Made by a program: the position numbers and the translations under genes
DNA from: CBDCBA01 sp965214125
GTDB taxonomy: Bacteria; Planctomycetota; Phycisphaerae; Tepidisphaerales; Tepidisphaeraceae
NCBI GenBank assembly: GCA_965214125.1
Contig: CBDCBA010000015.1
Span: 1-64,000 of the forward strand
Direction: 5' to 3'
DNA length: 64,000 nucleotides
The notes under the pieces: model-generated
Database searches by the model: none
The model's input: only the letters and a program-made list of their open reading frames with translations
What the model was told of the DNA's origin: nothing
Part shown: in pieces, positions 9,196 through 17,657 of the stretch
Numbering within the stretch: position 1 is the first letter of the stretch
How the letters are laid out: each line of letters starts with the position of its first letter

Positions 9196-9283
9196 TGCGA
9201 TCGCGGGCGGCACGCGGGCGAGCGTACCGCCTACCGTCGCCACCGTTCGGATCAGACCACGCCTTTTGCAGGGGTTCTCGCGC

Positions 9284-10231
9284 ATGCGCATCGTTATCAC
9301 CGGCGGCAGTGGACGGATCGGCCGCGTCGTGGTTCAGCACGCCGCCGACGCCGGCCACGACGTGCTCAACCTCGACCAGCGCCACCCCCGCCCCGACGCG
9401 CCGGGCCGATATGCCTACGCCGAGCTGGAGCGCCGCGACGTGCTCGAGGCGCGGCTGGTCGACTTCGCCCCCGACGCCTGTTGCCACCTGGCGGAGATCC
9501 CCGACGCCTACAAGCGCAACGAGGAGCAGGTCTACGCCCTCAACGCCGCCGCGACGGGAACGCTGTTTCAGACGCTGGCGGAAATCGGCGTGAAGCGGGT
9601 CGCCTACGCCAGCACCGCGCAGGTCTACTCGACCTTCGGCAAGATGCCCTCGCCCACCGACGCCCACCCGCCCGTACCGGTGCCGGTGCGCCTGCCGCTC
9701 GACGAGCGCGAGCCGACCCGGCCCAACAACGGCTACGGCGCCCAGAAGGTTGGCGCCGAGGCGTTTCTAGCCGCCCTCGCGCCGCGATACGGCATGACCG
9801 CCTGCGCGCTGCGCATTCCCGGCTGCAACGACTACCGCAACAGCGACTGGCTGCACTGGGCCTTCAGCGAGAGCGGCCGGCGCGGCAAGCGTCACGGTGG
9901 CGTGCGCGAGCTCAACGCCTGGCTCGACTCCCACGACTGCGCCAGCGCCTTCCTCGCGTGCGTCGCCTGGGAGGGCGAGCCGCCGTGGAGCGGGTTCGAG
10001 GCCTTCAACGTCGCCGGCGACACAATCTGGCACCGCCCCGGCTCGCCGAGTGTTCGCGAGCTTCTCGCCGAGCATCACCCCGATTACCCGCCGCTGCCGG
10101 ATGACTTTCCTGACGATGCGTCGCTCTACTCGAGCGAGAAGCTACGCCGCGCGACCGGCTGGCGCCCGGCGGTGACGATGGCCGAGCTGTGGCAAGCCGC
10201 GGAGATCGAGACGCGTCAAGAGACGCCCTGA
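9284..10231 (+). CDS. NAD-dependent epimerase/dehydratase (extended SDR)
   Basis: This is a 315-aa extended short-chain dehydrogenase/reductase. The N-terminal Rossmann motif MRIVITGGSGRIGRVV has the GxxGxxG pattern. The catalytic pair is in NNGYGAQKVGAEAF (YxxxK), and a Ser/Thr partner lies in VAYASTAQVYS. The C-terminal half (LHWAFSE, AFNVAGDTIWHRP, LRRATGWRPAVTM) matches sugar-nucleotide or uronate-type epimerases. The substrate cannot be told from sequence. The gene is divergent from tilS and 46 bp upstream of a DUF58 gene on the same strand. Confidence 0.85.
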   Translation: MRIVITGGSGRIGRVVVQHAADAGHDVLNLDQRHPRPDAPGRYAYAELERRDVLEARLVDFAPDACCHLAEIPDAYKRNEEQVYALNAAATGTLFQTLAEIGVKRVAYASTAQVYSTFGKMPSPTDAHPPVPVPVRLPLDEREPTRPNNGYGAQKVGAEAFLAALAPRYGMTACALRIPGCNDYRNSDWLHWAFSESGRRGKRHGGVRELNAWLDSHDCASAFLACVAWEGEPPWSGFEAFNVAGDTIWHRPGSPSVRELLAEHHPDYPPLPDDFPDDASLYSSEKLRRATGWRPAVTMAELWQAAEIETRQETP

Positions 10232-10277
10232 CGCGATCGTGTGAAACTTCCCCCGCCCGGCTAGGCTGTCCCTTCGC

Positions 10278-11213
10278 ATGACCCGAGCGACTTCCACCCC
10301 CTCCGCCGCCGCGCCGCCCGGCCGTCGACCGCGCCCATCGCTGCGGCTCGACCCAGGCTTCATGGCCAAGCTCGACAAGCTCGATGTCGTGTCGCGCAAG
10401 ATGCTCGCGGGCAAGATGAAGGGCGAACGCCGCAGCAAGCGGCGTGGCCAGAGCGTCGAGTTCGCCGACTTTCGCAACTACGTCGTCGGCGACGACCTGC
10501 GCTTTATCGACTGGAACATCAACGCCCGGCTCGACAAGCTCTTCCTCAAGCTGTTTCTCGAAGAGGAGGATTTGGCGCTTTACATCCTCGTCGACACGAG
10601 CCTGAGCTGCGACTACGGCGAGCCGAACAAGCTGCACTATCTCAAGCAGACCGCCGCGGCGCTGGGGTACGTGGGCCTGGTCAACTACAACCGCGTGACG
10701 ATCGCGGCCATGAGCGACGGCATTGTCGCCGACACGGGCGGTTTGCGCGGGCGGCGCAACGTGCCGCGGATGCTCGACTTCCTCGACGGTCTTCAACCCG
10801 CCGGCCAAAGCGACTTCGCCGCGTCGTGCAAGGATTTCGCCCTGCGCAACCGCAACAAGGGCGTTTGCGTGGTGCTGAGCGACTTCTTCGACAAAAGCGG
10901 CTTCGAGAACGGCCTGCGCTACGTCACGAGCGGGCGCTACGACCTGTTCGCCGTCCACATCCTCAGCCCGCAGGAGATCGACCCGGACATGAAGGGGGAT
11001 TTGAAGCTCGTCGATTTGGAGGACAGCGACGCCGCCGAGGTCAGCATCACCGGGCAGCTCGTTAAAAAGTACAAGGCGAACCTGAACGCCTACTGCCTGG
11101 CGCTCAAGAACTACATCTCGCGCCGCGGCGGCACGTACCTCTTCAGCAGCACGGGCGTGCCGTTCGAAACCCTTGTGCTGAACTACCTGCGCGAGCGCAA
11201 CCTGCTGGGTTGA
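10278..11213 (+). CDS. DUF58 domain-containing protein
   Basis: This 311-aa protein belongs to the DUF58 family, usually encoded with MoxR AAA+ ATPases and VWA (Bat) membrane proteins. It shows the family core RRGQSVEFADFRNYVVGDDLRFIDWNINAR followed by a VWA-like fold (LALYILVDTSLSCDYGEPNK, GVCVVLSDFFDKSGFE). It lacks the N-terminal membrane segments of some homologues, so it is probably cytoplasmic. A BatA-like protein is encoded two genes downstream at 12990, which fits the usual association, but no moxR gene is in this window. The function of the family is not established. Confidence 0.85.
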   Translation: MTRATSTPSAAAPPGRRPRPSLRLDPGFMAKLDKLDVVSRKMLAGKMKGERRSKRRGQSVEFADFRNYVVGDDLRFIDWNINARLDKLFLKLFLEEEDLALYILVDTSLSCDYGEPNKLHYLKQTAAALGYVGLVNYNRVTIAAMSDGIVADTGGLRGRRNVPRMLDFLDGLQPAGQSDFAASCKDFALRNRNKGVCVVLSDFFDKSGFENGLRYVTSGRYDLFAVHILSPQEIDPDMKGDLKLVDLEDSDAAEVSITGQLVKKYKANLNAYCLALKNYISRRGGTYLFSSTGVPFETLVLNYLRERNLLG

Positions 11214-11249
11214 TTGCCGAGCCAGAGATCGCACTAGGATGCCCGCCCG

Positions 11250-12935
11250 TTGATCGCGCGACGTGACAGAACCGCCGCCACCCTCGCTGTTGTCCTGGCC
11301 GCGATGGCCGTGCTCGTCCTGCTCGGCGGGCGTGTGCTGGGGCCGGCCGATCTCTACTTCAAGGATCAGCCCAAGACGATCAGCTACACCGCCGACGTGC
11401 TGCTCCACAGCCGGTGGGCGCTGCCGCGCGACGTGTTGCACCAGCCGGCGACCAAGCCGCCGCTCTACAACTGGATCGGCGCCGCCGCCGTGGTCGTCAC
11501 GCGCAGTTGGTCGCCGTTCGTGCTGAAGCTGCCGAGCCTGCTCGGGGCGATTGGCGCGATCGGGGCGGTCTTTCTCATCACGCGCCGGCTGCTGCGCGAT
11601 TCGCCGTTGAGGCTAACCGTTGCCGCCACCGCCGCGGCGATCTGCCTCTGCAACGCGACCGCCGCCGACCTCGCCTACCGGGCGCGGCCGGACATGCTCC
11701 AGGCGGCCTTCATGATTGCCGCCTTCGCCTGCGCGACGATCGCCGTGTGGCCGGTGGATCGGCCGCGCCGCATTACGCGTTGGGCGATGGGCTTTTGGAT
11801 CTGCGTCGGCGCCGCCGCGCTGACGAAGGGGCCGATGGCGATGTTGCCGGCCGCCTACGGGCTGCTGCTGCCGGTGGTGCTCGGCCGCCCGCGCGACGTG
11901 CTGCGCCTCAAGCCGCTGATCGGCCTGCCGATCGCCGTGGTCCCGTTCGCCGCCTGGTTCTTCTTCGCGTACCGGCAAGACCCGGACTTTGTGTACGACG
12001 TGCTGCTCAAGGGCGAGGCCCTCGGCCGCATCCTGACGGCCACGCCGGAGGGGCACGTGAAGCAGTGGTGGTACGGCTACGTCTGGTGGTGGGGCAAGGC
12101 CTTCGTCTGGTCGAACACCGCCCTCGTCACCGCCGGCGTGCTGCTCGTGCTGCTGGCGACGCGGCGGATCCGGCTCGATCACCCGATGGTCCCGCCGATG
12201 CTCTACACGCTCGTCGTGCTGGCGGGCATCAGCCTGTCGGCGGGCAAGCGGATCGACTACGTCCTGCCGGCGATGCTCGGCAGCGCGATCGTCGCCGCCT
12301 TCGGACTCGTGACCGCCGCGGACTGGGTCGCCCGCCGCCTGCCCGCGCTCCTGGCGACCCTGGCTCCCCTCGCCCGCGCCGGCCCCGCGGCGATGGCGGC
12401 GCTCTACGCGCTGGTGGTCGTCTACGGCTTCTGGACGAACGACACCAAGCGGCCGGAGGTCGAGTTCGCCTGGACGAACAAGGCTTGGGCGTTTGCGCAA
12501 CAGGTCGACGGCATCGTGGGGGATGACGCGCTAGTCGTGCTAATTCGCGGAAAAACGCCGATTTCCACGTTCCTCGGCCGCCACCACGGCAACGGCGTGA
12601 CCGACGCCGACTTTGCCGCGAGCGAGTGGGTGCTTCTCCCAGAAGTGCCCGGCGTCGCCCCGGTGCTCGCCAGCCCGCCGCTGCCCACCGACTTCGCCCG
12701 CGGCCACCGCAGCGACCTGGCCGTCCACGCGCTCTACCGCCGCGCCGACGTGCCGATAAGCGTCTTCCGCGCCGAGCGGTATCGCACCCTCGACTGGACG
12801 GAGGGGCAAAACGTCTACCGCCGCGAGGAGCACTTCCCCCCGAACTGGCGCAAGCGGCAGGCATCGGTTGTTAGCCGCCCCGCCTCGCGGGGCGCTCCGC
12901 ACCGATCGACGCGCCCCGCAAGGCGGGGCGGCTAA
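11250..12935 (+). CDS. Glycosyltransferase family 39-like (ArnT/PMT-type) membrane protein
   Basis: This 561-aa polytopic membrane protein has the ArnT/PMT-like GT-C layout. After a first membrane segment comes the acidic loop KDQPKTISYTADVLLHSRW, then HQPATKPPLYNWIGA, AYRARPDMLQAAFM and ALTKGPMAMLPAAYG, all typical of lipid-linked-sugar transferases such as ArnT. The TTG at 11250 gives a clean N-terminal signal anchor; an ATG at 11304 is the alternative. The last 20 residues and the TAA stop are encoded by a hairpin repeat (12870-12936), so the native C-terminus may have been altered. The acceptor is unknown. Confidence 0.82.
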   Translation: MIARRDRTAATLAVVLAAMAVLVLLGGRVLGPADLYFKDQPKTISYTADVLLHSRWALPRDVLHQPATKPPLYNWIGAAAVVVTRSWSPFVLKLPSLLGAIGAIGAVFLITRRLLRDSPLRLTVAATAAAICLCNATAADLAYRARPDMLQAAFMIAAFACATIAVWPVDRPRRITRWAMGFWICVGAAALTKGPMAMLPAAYGLLLPVVLGRPRDVLRLKPLIGLPIAVVPFAAWFFFAYRQDPDFVYDVLLKGEALGRILTATPEGHVKQWWYGYVWWWGKAFVWSNTALVTAGVLLVLLATRRIRLDHPMVPPMLYTLVVLAGISLSAGKRIDYVLPAMLGSAIVAAFGLVTAADWVARRLPALLATLAPLARAGPAAMAALYALVVVYGFWTNDTKRPEVEFAWTNKAWAFAQQVDGIVGDDALVVLIRGKTPISTFLGRHHGNGVTDADFAASEWVLLPEVPGVAPVLASPPLPTDFARGHRSDLAVHALYRRADVPISVFRAERYRTLDWTEGQNVYRREEHFPPNWRKRQASVVSRPASRGAPHRSTRPARRGG

Positions 12936-12936
12936 C
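12870..12936. repeat. REPIN-like nested hairpin 2 (TTAG-capped)
   Basis: Arms 12870-12895 and 12911-12936 match at 25 of 26 positions with a 15-nt loop. Each arm is TTAG followed by a CCGCCCCGC/GCGGGGCG mini-hairpin. The left arm lies in the coding end of the upstream glycosyltransferase and the right arm gives its TAA stop. The arm is nearly the same sequence as in the element at 23885. Confidence 0.85.
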
Positions 12937-12989
12937 GGCGGAGCAAGTGCGACGCCGAGGTCGCAAGGCAACTTCGGGCGGCGGCGGGT

Positions 12990-15185
12990 ATGGTGGGGGC
13001 AGTGTCGTCGTTCCTGCCCCAGCTTCTGAACTGGCCCGCCGCGGCCATCGCTGCGGCGGTGGCGATCCCGGCGCTCTTGCTGCTCTACTTCCTCAAGCTC
13101 CGCCGCGTGCCGCAGCCGGTCGGGTCGACGCTCCTCTGGAAGAAGGCCGTTCAGGATTTGCAGGTCAACAGCCCCTTCCAACGGCTGCGCCGCAACCTGC
13201 TGCTGTTGTTGCAACTGCTGGCGTTGCTGGCGTTGCTCTTCGCGCTGGCGCGGCCCGTGAGCGAGGGGGACCTCGTTGCCGGCCGCAAGAGCGTGATCCT
13301 GATCGACCGCTCCGCCAGCATGAACGCCGCCGACGGTGACGATGGCACCCGCCTCGAAGAGGCCAAGCGCCGCGCAAAGGCCCTGATCGACACAATGCGC
13401 CGCGGCGATCAGGCGACCGTTATCAGCTTCGATGACACCGCCAGCGTCGTGCAGCCCTACAGCGGCGATCCTGCCCTGCTCCGCGCCGCCATCGACGACA
13501 TCGAGCCCAGCGACCGCCCCACGCGCCTGCGCACGGCCTACACCCTCGCCGACGCGAACCTCGGCGTCGCCGGCGGCGCCAACGCGAACGAGCGGCTGCG
13601 CGACGACCCGAACGAGCGGCCGACCGTCTTCCTCTTCAGCGACGGCCGCGTCCCCGCCGCCGACGCGGTCGACCTGTCGCTGCGCGGCGAGCTGAACTAC
13701 GAGCGCATCGGCAGCGACGACACAGCCAACCTCGGCATCGTCGCCGCCAGCGTCAGCCGCAACTACGAACGGCCGACGCAAGCGCAGATCTTCGCCCGCA
13801 TCGGCAACTTCGGCCCGAGCGTGGCCGAGGCGGGCGTGCGCGTGAGCGTGGCGCGGATGCCGGAGGAGGGCGAGGATCTGACGAGCCTGACCTTCGAGCC
13901 CGCCGGCGCCGTGCCGACGCGCATCACCGCTCCGCCCGCCCGCTGGGACGACCCCGAGTGGCAGGCCGTCATGGAAGCGACCGACGCCGCCGGGCTCAGC
14001 GACGCCCGCGCGCTTCAGGCCGACACGCCACGCCGCGACAGCATCGACCTGACGCTCGAGCTGCCCCGCGCCAGCGTCGTGCGGGTCGAACTGCTTGATC
14101 CCGACGACTACGACAATCCAATCAAAGACGCGCTGGCTGCGGACAACGTGGCCTTCATCGTGGTCCCGCCGCCGGAGCCGCTCAAGGCGATGCTGGTAAC
14201 GCGCGGCAACTACTTTTTGCGCCTCCTGTTCGAGTCGCTCGATCTGGGCGAGGCCCGCGTGGTGGCGCCCGACGAGTACAACGCCCTGCTCGATTCCGGC
14301 GAGGCCAACGACTACGACGTCACCTTCTTCGACGCCTATAAGCCGCCGTCGTTGCCGCTCGCGGGTACCTTCGTTTTCAGCGGCGAACTGCCGCCCGAGG
14401 ACGCGACGAACGTTCGGCCCGTGACCAACGAGGGGGGCGTGCCCCTTTTCTTCGAGAGCAACGCTGTGCTCGATTGGGAGCGTGACCACCCGATGCTGCG
14501 CGGCCTGAGCCTCAACCGGGTGTGGGCCAGCGAGGGGCAACTCGTCACGCTGCCGATCGGGGCCGAGATGCTCATCGAGGGCACACGTGGGCCGCTGCTG
14601 ATCCTGGAGCGCAACGGCCCGCGCACGCACCTGATCTTCACGTTCGACCTCGACCGCAGCACCTGGCCGCGCTTGAAAACCTTCCCGATTTTCGGCTACC
14701 AGATGTTCGAGTTCCTCGCCGCCGGCGAGGACGTGCGCGTGCGCGAGAGCGTGCGACCCGGCTCGGTGGTCGGCGTCCCGCAGAACCTGGCCGAGCGCGC
14801 CGAACTCAGCGAGGGCGAGCGCGTGGCCGTCGTCGGCCCAAGCGGCTACGCCGGCGCGGACGCCAACCGGCGGGACGCGCGCGTCGACGAGAGCGGCGGG
14901 CTCACGCTCGGGCCGTTCGAATCGGTGGGCGTCTATCGGACCGAGCCGCCCGTGCCGCAGTTCAGCCACGTGGCCGTCAGCCTGCTCGACCCGAGCGAGA
15001 GCAACCTGCTGCCGGGCTACACCGACCCCGGCGCCCTGAGCGGCACCGACGCCATCCGCGCTGCGACCGAGCAACGCGAGGGGGACGAGGGCGAGCAGAT
15101 CGAGTGGTGGTGGTGGCTCGTCGCCGCCGCCGCCGCGGTGCTGATGGTCGAATGGTTCCTCTACACCCGCCGCGTGGTGGCGTAG
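12990..15185 (+). CDS. BatA-like VWA membrane protein
   Basis: This 731-aa protein has the BatA architecture: an N-terminal BatA segment with two membrane helices (about 9-35 and 68-87) and the RRVPQPVGSTLLWKKAVQDL signature, then a von Willebrand A domain with the MIDAS-like IDRSASM near residue 106. A long extracytoplasmic region follows, and a C-terminal membrane helix (WWWWLVAAAAAVLMVEWFLY). Such proteins accompany MoxR/DUF58 systems, one member of which lies at 10278. The ATG at 12990 is preceded by GGCGGCGG rather than a clear Shine-Dalgarno. The exact role is unknown. Confidence 0.85.
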   Translation: MVGAVSSFLPQLLNWPAAAIAAAVAIPALLLLYFLKLRRVPQPVGSTLLWKKAVQDLQVNSPFQRLRRNLLLLLQLLALLALLFALARPVSEGDLVAGRKSVILIDRSASMNAADGDDGTRLEEAKRRAKALIDTMRRGDQATVISFDDTASVVQPYSGDPALLRAAIDDIEPSDRPTRLRTAYTLADANLGVAGGANANERLRDDPNERPTVFLFSDGRVPAADAVDLSLRGELNYERIGSDDTANLGIVAASVSRNYERPTQAQIFARIGNFGPSVAEAGVRVSVARMPEEGEDLTSLTFEPAGAVPTRITAPPARWDDPEWQAVMEATDAAGLSDARALQADTPRRDSIDLTLELPRASVVRVELLDPDDYDNPIKDALAADNVAFIVVPPPEPLKAMLVTRGNYFLRLLFESLDLGEARVVAPDEYNALLDSGEANDYDVTFFDAYKPPSLPLAGTFVFSGELPPEDATNVRPVTNEGGVPLFFESNAVLDWERDHPMLRGLSLNRVWASEGQLVTLPIGAEMLIEGTRGPLLILERNGPRTHLIFTFDLDRSTWPRLKTFPIFGYQMFEFLAAGEDVRVRESVRPGSVVGVPQNLAERAELSEGERVAVVGPSGYAGADANRRDARVDESGGLTLGPFESVGVYRTEPPVPQFSHVAVSLLDPSESNLLPGYTDPGALSGTDAIRAATEQREGDEGEQIEWWWWLVAAAAAVLMVEWFLYTRRVVA

Positions 15186-15212
15186 AGAGGCCGCTGCGGA
15201 AAGAACCAAGCC

Positions 15213-15229
15213 GCGTTGCTATGCAACGC
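15213..15229 (+). terminator. Possible hairpin terminator after BatA-like gene
   Basis: A perfect 7-bp stem (GCGTTGC/GCAACGC) with a TAT loop lies 28 bp after the stop of the BatA-like gene. There is no T-tract, so this is only a weak candidate. Confidence 0.25.
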
Positions 15230-15297
15230 TGGTCCGGTGCGGGCGCCGTTGCAGGTGCGTCCCGACCCGCGTTGCGTAACCCTCGCTCGCACCGCGT

Positions 15298-15377
15298 CCG
15301 GTGTTAGCCGCCCACGGAAGCGGGCGCTTCGGGTGGACTCCGCAGACGCGCCCGCTCCCGCGGGCGGCTAACACCGG
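15298..15377. repeat. REPIN-like nested hairpin 3 (TTAG-capped)
   Basis: Arms 15298-15327 and 15348-15377 form an inverted repeat with two mismatches and a 20-nt loop. The core arm is TTAG plus a CCGCCC/GGGCGG-type mini-hairpin. The right flank (15371-15395) is shared, with two differences, with 31578-31602, which suggests the mobile unit is larger than the hairpin itself. Confidence 0.75.
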
Positions 15378-15443
15378 AGTGAGTTCGGGCGCGAGCGTGG
15401 ATGCTGAAGCGGCTTCCGCCGCCCGCCAAGCGAAATGGAGTCG

Positions 15444-16061
15444 CTACAGCGCCAGCCCGCACTCGGGGCAGCGCTCGGGGGTGGCGCGCAGGTCGTAGCC
15501 GCAGGCGGGGCAGGCGCCGCGGCCGTCGGCACGACGGGTACGGGCGGCATCGTCGCGCAGGTCGGCGACCGCCTGCCGCGCGTTGGCGAGGTCGGCCTCG
15601 GGAACCAGCAGCGTACCCTTGGCCAAACCGGCCTGCATCAGGGCGTTGCCGCCGCCGTCGACGAAGGCCCAGATGCCGCGATCGATCAGCCCGGCGCGCA
15701 GCAGGTCGAGCTCGAACAGGTCCGGGCCCCGCTCGACCTTCACCATCCGCTCGCTCGGCCCCGGCCGACGCACGTGCGCGGGCGGCGCGTCGGGGTGGCC
15801 CGCGAGTTCCTCCGGCATGAGCTGGCCCGCACCATCGGCATATTCGAGCGTGCCATCGGCCGGGCCGACGTACTCGGCCTCGACGGGCGGCGGTTCGACC
15901 TCGGCCGGCTCGGGCAACTCGTCGTCGGACATCGCCTCGATCTCCGCCCGACGCCGGCGGCGCGTGGCGATCACGCGGATCGACCCGAATATCAGGAGAA
16001 TCGCGAACCCGAAGCTGCCAATCAAGCCGAACGTGATGAGGATGATGTCGACGAATCTCAT
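15444..16061 (-). CDS. Membrane protein with DUF2007-like domain and zinc ribbon
   Basis: This 205-aa protein has one N-terminal membrane helix (FGLIGSFGFAILLIFGSI), an Arg-rich juxtamembrane stretch, an acidic/Pro linker and a DUF2007-like (putative signal-transducing) domain: ELDLLRAGLIDRGIWAFVDG and GTLLVPEADLANARQAVADL. It ends in a four-cysteine zinc ribbon with CPACGYDLRATPERCPECG (two CPxCG knuckles). That ribbon is a recurrent C-terminal tag in Phycisphaerae and is one basis for the organism call. It is the last of three closely spaced minus-strand genes (gaps of 10 and 15 bp). Function is unknown. Confidence 0.75.
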   Translation of the reverse strand: MRFVDIILITFGLIGSFGFAILLIFGSIRVIATRRRRRAEIEAMSDDELPEPAEVEPPPVEAEYVGPADGTLEYADGAGQLMPEELAGHPDAPPAHVRRPGPSERMVKVERGPDLFELDLLRAGLIDRGIWAFVDGGGNALMQAGLAKGTLLVPEADLANARQAVADLRDDAARTRRADGRGACPACGYDLRATPERCPECGLAL

Positions 16062-16076
16062 GGCACGGGGCGCGGA

Positions 16077-16268
16077 TCAACGCAGCTCGTCTTCGTCTTC
16101 ATCCCCCGCATCGGGAACGTCGCGGTCGTCGAAGTTGTCGTCCTCATCCTCGTAGGCGGAATCTTCCCAACTCGGCTCGATTCCCTTCGCCCCGAAGTCG
16201 CCGCGATACCAGCGCCAGCCGAAGAAGCCGACGGCGACGAGCAAGGCCAGGGCGAAGACGGGTCCCAC
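16077..16268 (-). CDS. Small single-pass membrane protein with acidic tail
   Basis: A 63-aa protein starting MGPVFALALLVAVGFFGWRW has one membrane helix followed by a strongly acidic tail (EDEDDNFDDRDVPDAGDEDEDE). It lies between two membrane-protein genes in a compact minus-strand run, with gaps of 10 and 15 bp, which supports it being real despite its size. I recognise no family. Confidence 0.6.
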   Translation of the reverse strand: MGPVFALALLVAVGFFGWRWYRGDFGAKGIEPSWEDSAYEDEDDNFDDRDVPDAGDEDEDELR

Positions 16269-16278
16269 GGCGGCCAGC

Positions 16279-16680
16279 CTACCACAGCGTCAGCTCCAGG
16301 CTCATCCCGCGCCGGCGGAGCATCACGATGGCCGTCGCGACGCCGACGAGCATGAAGGTCGCCAGTACGATCACCACCAGGATTGTCAATCGCCACGAGT
16401 CGCGCACGCCGGGGCCGGCGAGGCGTTCGAGCTCCTTTTCCGCCAGGTCGCACGCCTGCACGAAGCCGGGCCGGTCGTCGAGGCGCGTGTAGTCGAGGTC
16501 GTGGACGATCTTGTTCCGCAGCGTCGCCACGAACCGCAGCCGCCTGACGACATCCACCGGCAGCTTGCGTTCGACGCTGCTGGTCAACTCGTGCAGCCCT
16601 TTGCCGCGGGCGCCGATGCCGTCACGCAGCAGGCGCTCGAGGCGCTTGCTCCGGCGGACGGCGAGGTCGATGTCGGACAC
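16279..16680 (-). CDS. Hypothetical DUF4145-like protein with C-terminal membrane helix
   Basis: This 133-aa protein uses the GTG at 16680 (start VSDIDLAVRRSKRLERLLRDG). It is alpha-helical, with a motif LRFVATLRNKIVHD resembling the LRNxxxH core of DUF4145/HEPN-like helical proteins. It ends in one membrane helix (ILVVIVLATFMLVGVATAIVML). A longer open frame to 16743 would overlap the divergent rarD start. It is first in a three-gene minus-strand run of small membrane proteins. The HEPN-like reading is tentative. Confidence 0.6.
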   Translation of the reverse strand: MSDIDLAVRRSKRLERLLRDGIGARGKGLHELTSSVERKLPVDVVRRLRFVATLRNKIVHDLDYTRLDDRPGFVQACDLAEKELERLAGPGVRDSWRLTILVVIVLATFMLVGVATAIVMLRRRGMSLELTLW

Positions 16681-16691
16681 GGCGCAAGGGT

Positions 16692-17657
16692 ATGGGGCCG
16701 GCGACCCTACAGTCGCCGCCCGTGGATCGACCCGTTGCCGCACCCCTCGCCCCGCCCACGACGCGCGCGGCGACGGGGGTGCTGTGCGCGCTGGGGGCGT
16801 ACTCGATCTGGGGCTTTGTCGTCGCCTACTTCAAGGCCGTCGGGCACGTGAATGCGCTGACAATTTTGGCCCATCGCGCGCTCTGGTCGCTGCCGCTGGT
16901 CGTCGGCCTCGCGCTGCTCAGCGGCGGCTGGCCGCGGATGCGGACGCTGATCGCCAACAAGCGAACGCTGCGCATCCTGCCGATCACCGCCTTGCTGCTG
17001 CTGGGCAACTGGGGCGGGTTCGTCTACTGCACGATCACCGGCCGCATCTTGCAGGCGTCGCTGGCCTACTACATCACGCCGCTGGTGATGACGGGGCTGG
17101 GCATCGTCGTCCTGGGCGAGCGCCTGCGCCCGTTGCAGTGGACGGGCATCGGCATCGCGACGGCCGGCGTGATCGCGCTCTCGGTCGAGGGCCGTGCCGT
17201 GCCGTGGCTGGCGCTGCTGGTGGCCGGGTCGTGGTCGACCTACTCGCTGCTGCGCAAGACGTACAACGTGCCGGCGATCGAGGGGTTGGCGGTGGAACTG
17301 TCGCTCTTCTGGCCCCTGGCGATCGGCTGGCTGCTGTTGGCCGGGCCGCTGCCGACCGTGTCGCCCAATTCGCCGACGGTCGACTGGCTGTTGCTGAGCG
17401 CCAGCGGCGTCATCACGGCTGCCCCGCTGCTCTTGTTCGGCGTCGCGGCAACGCGCGTGAACCTGACGACAATCGGCTTCCTCTCCTACCTCGGCCCGAC
17501 CATCCAGCTCCTGCTGGGCGTTCTGGTCTTCGACGAGGAGTTCAAGCTGGCGTTCGTCGTGATTTGGATCGCCCTGCTGATCTACAGCGTCGACGCGTGG
17601 CGCCACGCCGGAAAGCGAAAGGTGGCCGGCGAGCGCGTTACCGACGGCGCGACTTGA
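16692..17657 (+). CDS. rarD: EamA family transporter RarD
   Basis: This 321-aa integral membrane protein of the DMT superfamily has about ten helices in two EamA halves. RarD features are visible: GVLCALGAYSIWGFVVAYFKAV at the first helix, LAHRALWSLPLVVGLAL, and NWGGFVYCTITGRILQASLAYYITPL. It probably exports a small molecule; RarD proteins are linked to chloramphenicol or amino-acid-type permeation, but the substrate here is unknown. Its 3' end overlaps the convergent pgi by 20 bp. Confidence 0.88.
   Translation: MGPATLQSPPVDRPVAAPLAPPTTRAATGVLCALGAYSIWGFVVAYFKAVGHVNALTILAHRALWSLPLVVGLALLSGGWPRMRTLIANKRTLRILPITALLLLGNWGGFVYCTITGRILQASLAYYITPLVMTGLGIVVLGERLRPLQWTGIGIATAGVIALSVEGRAVPWLALLVAGSWSTYSLLRKTYNVPAIEGLAVELSLFWPLAIGWLLLAGPLPTVSPNSPTVDWLLLSASGVITAAPLLLFGVAATRVNLTTIGFLSYLGPTIQLLLGVLVFDEEFKLAFVVIWIALLIYSVDAWRHAGKRKVAGERVTDGAT

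Noticed and set aside
12540..15209. 889-codon open frame on the minus strand
   Set aside because: Antisense to the BatA-like gene; composition is the mirror of G+C-rich codons with no domain.
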